Assembly (NCBI GenBank): GCA_907164885.2 | Contig: OU015503.1 | Location: 125,227,523 to 125,291,522, forward strand | Source of the DNA: Dolomedes plantarius | Taxonomy: Eukaryota; Arthropoda; Arachnida; Araneae; Dolomedidae | Length of the DNA: 64,000 nucleotides | Direction: 5' to 3' | In this document: positions 59,830 to 64,000 of the stretch, piece after piece | Layout: each line of letters starts with the position of its first letter | How positions within the stretch are numbered: position 1 is the stretch's first letter | Position numbers and translations under genes: made by a program | The notes under the pieces: model-generated | What the model was told of the DNA's origin: nothing | The model's input: only the letters and a program-made list of their open reading frames with translations | The model's database searches: none

Positions 59830-60473
59830 ACTTGGATGACGATCACCAGTAGGCACGTTTAGAGGCTTCACAGGATTTTGTTAAAAAGGCGGATGCGACA
59901 CCAAACTTCTTGAACTGTATTGTCACTGAGGATGAGTCTTTTTGTCTCAGGTACGACCCTGAAACGAAACGGCAAAGCATGGAATGGCGTTCTCCCGCAT
60001 CACCTCATCGGAAAAAGGTCAGAGCAGAAAAATCACGCATCAAAACGATGGTCATCACCTTTTTTGATAGTCAAGGCATTATCCACAAGGAATTTCTACC
60101 TGAGGGAACGACGATGAATGCTGAAGGGTACATTGCAATTTTGACCCGTTTCATGAAACGTCTACGCAAGGTACGACCCCAGTACGCACAACAAGGTTCA
60201 TGGTTTTTTGTTCTCGACAATGATCGCCCTCACACAGCCAATATCGTCAAACAGTTCCTGGCAAAAAAGAGGGTGATGCAAATTGAACATCCACCATACT
60301 CGCCAGATCTCAATCCTCCAGACTTCTTCCTATTCCCACAACTCAAACTCGCTTTGAAAAGAAAGAGATTTGACGATATTCCTGACATCCAACGAAACGT
60401 GACGAGGCTTTTGAACTCCATCCATAATTTAAATTCGGCCATGGAGAAATTTACTTATATATATATAAACTAA
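59830..60473 (+). pseudogene. Mariner-type transposase fragment (DD34D)
   Basis: About 205 residues from ARLEASQDFVKKADATPNFL to LLNSIHNLNSAMEKF. Catalytic blocks are IVTEDESFCL, FVLDNDRPHTANIV and YSPDLNPPDFFLFPQLK, with 34 residues between the second and third Asp. An in-frame TAG at 59850-59852 precedes it and both ends of the protein are missing; the frame runs into a short TA run at 60456. No terminal inverted repeats were found. Intron 4 of the SIM-like gene. Confidence 0.85.
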
Positions 60474-61200
60474 ACTCATGGCACAACAATCCGAATGTGA
60501 ACCAATGCCGGTGTTGTCCATCTCCGCTTTCTTGACAGAGGACTTGGGGTGCCATACAGCATATGCCTCGGTCAGGTGGTCAACCCGACGCGGGACTCCC
60601 AGAGTTTGTTCCCATTTTAGCGACCCACTCAAGGGATGAAACATATATTCCTCTGCACACAAATAAATCTATGCAAATATGTATATGTACATACACATAC
60701 ATACATAATGTTTAGAGAGATATGACATTATTTGACTTTTCTTTTTCCCTACACAGCGAATTCTTATCGATGTTTAATATTGATATGAATCACGGGAAAC
60801 GAACCTAATCACCTGGTTGATTTCAACCAAAGGAAAAAGATCCACCGCTGTCTTGAATTGAGTGACTAGGAATTTTGTCCAAGCGTTTCAGTTTTAAAAT
60901 AAACAAAGTTTTATTGCTTGTCAAAAAGGAGATGGCTATATTTTGCATTTAAAATTAAAACATCCCCGATAAAGCTCCCCTTATCCTCGGTTGAAAACAC
61001 CTGGTATTGGAATCAGAAAAACTTTATAATATTCATTATCAATTAAAGAAAATGAATGCCCGAATTTCAACACCAAATTCCACTTTCTTCCAATTAAACG
61101 CTGGTTTTGCCATTATCTGTCCACTCAAATCCCAAATTGTGAGGTACTTTTTCAAAAAATGTCAAGCGAAAAGCCTAATATTTCCGTATCGTTTGAACAC
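60474..61200. other. Intronic DNA, nothing recognised
   Basis: An antisense frame (60429-60662) without known motif; otherwise AT-rich. Confidence 0.35.
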
Positions 61201-61207
61201 CTTTCAG

Positions 61208-61419
61208 GTCATCCATTTTCGAGGTTACCTGAAGATGGCGCCCGTCTCTCTACCCGTCCAAGGACCACCTAGTATAAGCGAAGTTCGCTACAAAGCTGTC
61301 GGGTTCGTCGCTGTCGGTAATGCCATTCATCCCACAACCAGCCTGGAGGTCAAAATGTACAGCAACACTTTTATGTGTCGGGCCGAAATGGACTTGAAAT
61401 TCATGCATGTCGAATCGAG
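61208..61419 (+). CDS. SIM-family bHLH-PAS protein, exon 5 (PAS-A/PAS-B linker)
   Basis: Encodes residues 180-249 and two bases of codon 250. VIHFRGYLKM matches VIHCSGYLK of SIM. AVGFVAVGNAIHPTTSLEVK corresponds to LGLVAVGHSLPSSAITEIK. YSNTFMCRAEMDLKFMHVES matches [20 protein letters not shown]. The acceptor is CACCTTTCAG and the donor AG/GTAAGC, leaving phase 2. The expected next residues (PAS-B start, V.QLTGYEPQDL in SIM) are not in the remaining 2.6 kb, so the next exon lies beyond the window. Confidence 0.92.
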
Positions 61420-61539
61420 GTAAGCGTACAGTAAAACTGGTACTTTTCCGTTTGGCGCGAAGCGGAAATTGTGCGCCAAATGTGGTAACCGATTTGGCGT
61501 GAAACGCAAATATTAGCTAAAAAAATATTTCAGCTAGTC

Positions 61540-62034
61540 TCTTCTAACGAAACTACTGCTGGTAATTAACGTAGGATTACTTATCGTTGTTTACCTCTCT
61601 TTTTTTTTTTTACAATAAAATTCCTACACACGAAGAGAAGGATGAGTGATAACCCCATGCAGAATAGGTCGATGGTAAGAAAAATAAGTTACATATGTCT
61701 ACTCTGCCACTCTTGATTTATAACTCGCGACGACTGTTTCGGCGTCATAAATTTTGCTTTGCCGCGGACCGTTATGGAAGAACGTAATCCTAAGTTAAAA
61801 ACAAAGATATGAAAAAAAAAAATCAGGTAGTGTCTTTTAACGAAACTACCGCGGGATATTAACTTAGGATTACTTATCGTTGCTTACCTCTTTTGTAAGT
61901 ATATATTAGCTGAAAACCCGCGCTTCGCTACGGCGTACATTCAAATTAAATACAACGGTCAATATATTCAATTAATGCAAAAAAAATATATATACATTTA
62001 TAATAAATGCGACGATCAATGTATACAAATGATG

Positions 62035-62087
<53 letters not shown>

Positions 62088-62800
62088 AAAAAATCGTAAG
62101 GGATATTTATTTATTTTTTTTTTTTGATAATATCCAATCGTCTGCTGCATTAGAAAGAAAAAAAATTTTTTTTGTCTATTTAGTTGTTATGCACGTGACG
62201 ATAAATTTATTTAAAGTACCACCAGTACAAGAAATCATGTGATCGGCATTTAATAAATTCAATTCTAAAAAAAAATCTTTAAAAATTCACCAAAAATCCG
62301 AAAAAGGAAATAAAGATTCGAAAAATATTTCATTTTAAAGGAATTTTTAGGATCTTTCTCGCGATATAAATTTTATAACCCTCAAATTATTATTTTAAAT
62401 GCAAACTTTAAAAAAAGTACAAAAACAGCTTAAAAATTTAATTTAAAAAAATCTAAGAATTTTCCAAAAAACTTTCTTAGTGCACCCCTACACTATAAGA
62501 AGAATCGCCATGCAAAATGTCAGCCCTTTAGGTCCAGCGGTTTGGCCTGTGCGTTGTATGTCAGTGAGTCAGTCAATGAGTCAATCAGTTACGGAACTGT
62601 TTTATATACATAGATATATGTATGTCAAAATTTTGACGGATTTTGGTACTTTTCTGTTTAACTGTTTACTGCTTGCCCAAGCGATACAGACTGGGTTTAG
62701 CGCACTGCCAAAATTATAACTCACGACGACGGACGGTTTTAGCGTCTGAAATTTATCTTTCCTTGAAGACCGTTATGGAGGAACGTAATTCTACGTTAAT
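61540..62800 (+). repeat. Diverged tandem duplication, ~290-bp unit, split by a Helitron
   Basis: TTAGGATTACTTATCGTTG occurs in both units (about 61570 and 61865). ACGACGACT/GGACCGTTATGG-type sequence recurs at about 61730-61800 and 62720-62800. The second unit is interrupted by the H1 copy at 61906-62614. Confidence 0.75.
61906..62614 (-). mobile_element. Helitron H1 copy, minus strand (709 bp)
   Basis: The 3' end is TTTTCAGCTAA (CTRR variant CTAA) before T. The 5' end TCTATGTATATAAAACAG follows A. A TA array lies at 62036-62080. It is in the intron after exon 5. Confidence 0.85.
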
Positions 62801-62935
62801 AATAAAATAAGAATAAATAAATAAGAATAATAAATAAGAATAAATAAGAATAATAAATAAGAATAATAAAATAAGAATAAATAAATAAGAATAATAAGAA
62901 TAATAAAATAAGAATAAATAAATATAGAATAAGAA
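62796..62935. repeat. (AATAAG/AATA)n microsatellite
   Basis: About 140 bp of mixed AATAAG, AATAAT and AAATA units. Confidence 0.9.
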
Positions 62936-63400
62936 AAATTGAGAGAAACAAATAATATAAAATTCATTTTACCACATTAATTTCATACTAAGTGGTTCGG
63001 GCGACCCTTTCGCACGTGATTAAAATACAATAAATCGTATAGTGAGGTGAATTGTATAGGCATGAAAGAAGAACCGGTTCATTTGTGTCAATTGTTTATT
63101 TGTCAAATAACAATGGTGCGTAAGGATAATACAAAACGCCTTTGACCACACTATTGGAGGTGAAGCATAAGACAAAACAGGGGAACATGAGATATGGACA
63201 CGTCAAAACACCTTTGTAAACGATATTAAAAGTTAAATACGACACAAACTCGTGGAAAATGGGATATTGACATTACAAAACCTCTTTGTGCACACTGTTT
63301 GACCGCGCCGTTTCGACGCCTCCGGGGAAAGAACTTTAGGGCCAAAAGTCAATTTTTCACTTCGATTTTGAAACAAAAAATGCAATGTGTCATTCTGAAT

Positions 63401-63525
63401 GAACAATTCGTCAGAAGCGGAGAACTTAATCTTTAAAATGGCACCTCATTTATGGATTTTGGTTGGTATGAAGGGACAGAAAGGGATCGTCACAAAAAAT
63501 CCCCTTCTAGAAATAATATACATAT
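63401..63525 (+). repeat. Direct repeat, left copy
   Basis: AATCTTTAAAATGGCACCTC and ATTTATGGATTTTGGTT recur, slightly changed, at 63772-63884. The class is unknown. Confidence 0.7.
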
Positions 63526-63771
63526 GGTTTTTCCATGCAAAAAGAATAATGTACACCTACGCGGATGTAGCCAATAAAGAAACTCATTAATGAAATCATA
63601 GAATGACAATGAAAGCAAACGATTTTTAAATTTAAAAGTTCAGGGCGATTGATAATGGTAAAATAAAAGAAGCTAGTGCGCGCGCCATCTAGGGGAAGGA
63701 AAATTGTTTATAATGTTTATGCTTCGATTTTTAAGCATTAACATGAAGCAAGTAAGATGTGTAATTCTAAA

Positions 63772-63884
63772 TTAACAATTCTTACGGAACGGGGATCTTA
63801 ATCTTTAAAATGGTACCTCATTTATCGATTTTGGTTAAATATGAAGGAAGAAAAAGGGATAAAAAAACCTTTTAGAAATAAAAT
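63772..63884 (+). repeat. Direct repeat, right copy
   Basis: Roughly 80 percent similar to 63401-63525. It ends exactly where the Tigger terminus begins. Confidence 0.7.
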
Positions 63885-63885
63885 A

Positions 63886-64000
63886 CAGTGGAACCTCGCT
63901 TAACGAGCACCTCGCATAACGAGCAAAATAAATCGTAAAAAAAATGGCTCGCTTAACGAGCAACATTTCGCATAACGAGTGACGTGGAAGGAAGTCCCGT
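63886..64000 (+). mobile_element. Tigger element, 5' end, cut by the window edge
   Basis: CAGTGGAACCTCGCTTAACG after TA (63884-63885), nearly identical over 115 bp to 27855-27970 including GTGACGTGGAAGGAAGTCCC. The rest of the element, possibly with a transposase, lies outside. Confidence 0.9.

Overview
The window is AT-rich, intron-dense eukaryotic DNA, dominated by transposable-element remnants and long (TA)n microsatellites. The repeat mix suggests an arthropod, most likely an arachnid such as a spider: many Tc1/mariner, hAT and pogo/Tigger families, short Helitrons, a Penelope-like reverse transcriptase, Jockey/R1-like LINE scraps and tRNA-derived SINEs. The organism is an inference from repeat style, not from a marker gene.

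One host gene is recognisable. Five exons on the + strand (37281-37455, 47512-47672, 57804-57918, 58906-58991, 61208-61419) join in matching phases (1, 0, 1, 0). They encode the first 249 residues of a bHLH-PAS transcription factor of the Single-minded (SIM) family: the N-terminal bHLH, all of PAS-A and the linker up to PAS-B. The gene continues past the right edge. Introns 1 and 2 are about 10 kb each and full of transposons, including an apparently intact Tc1-type transposase (41983-43023). The protein is clearly more diverged than the usual SIM sequence, so a fast-evolving paralogue is possible.

1-9 kb: a decayed Tigger transposase, a second Tigger relic, Tc1 fragments, the first Helitron H1 copy, a Tigger MITE and a 430-bp interspersed repeat (family S). 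9-12.5 kb: a ZMYM1-like hAT gene split by a Helitron that is itself split by another Helitron, then a complete 480-bp Helitron of a second family (H2). 12.5-28.6 kb: hAT non-autonomous elements with perfect 8-bp target duplications, more H1/H2 copies, a MITE carrying a 51-bp minisatellite, an 81-bp inverted repeat, Tc1 and SINE remnants, and another Tigger derivative. 28.6-33.4 kb: a Penelope-like RT broken only by an 11-bp duplication, next to a 1.43-kb TIR element that contains a hAT element and lies inside an endonuclease-like fragment; a second RT fragment follows. 33.4-37.2 kb: H1 copies and unclassified DNA upstream of the SIM-like start. 37.3-61.4 kb: the SIM-like gene with its intronic repeats, including six Helitron 3' ends in tandem. 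61.4-64 kb: a diverged tandem duplication split by a Helitron, and the 5' end of another Tigger element at the edge.

No functional tRNA or rRNA gene, CRISPR array, operon or bacterial feature is seen. Most long open frames are read-through of (TA)n (Tyr-Ile repeats) or antisense shadows and were left out.
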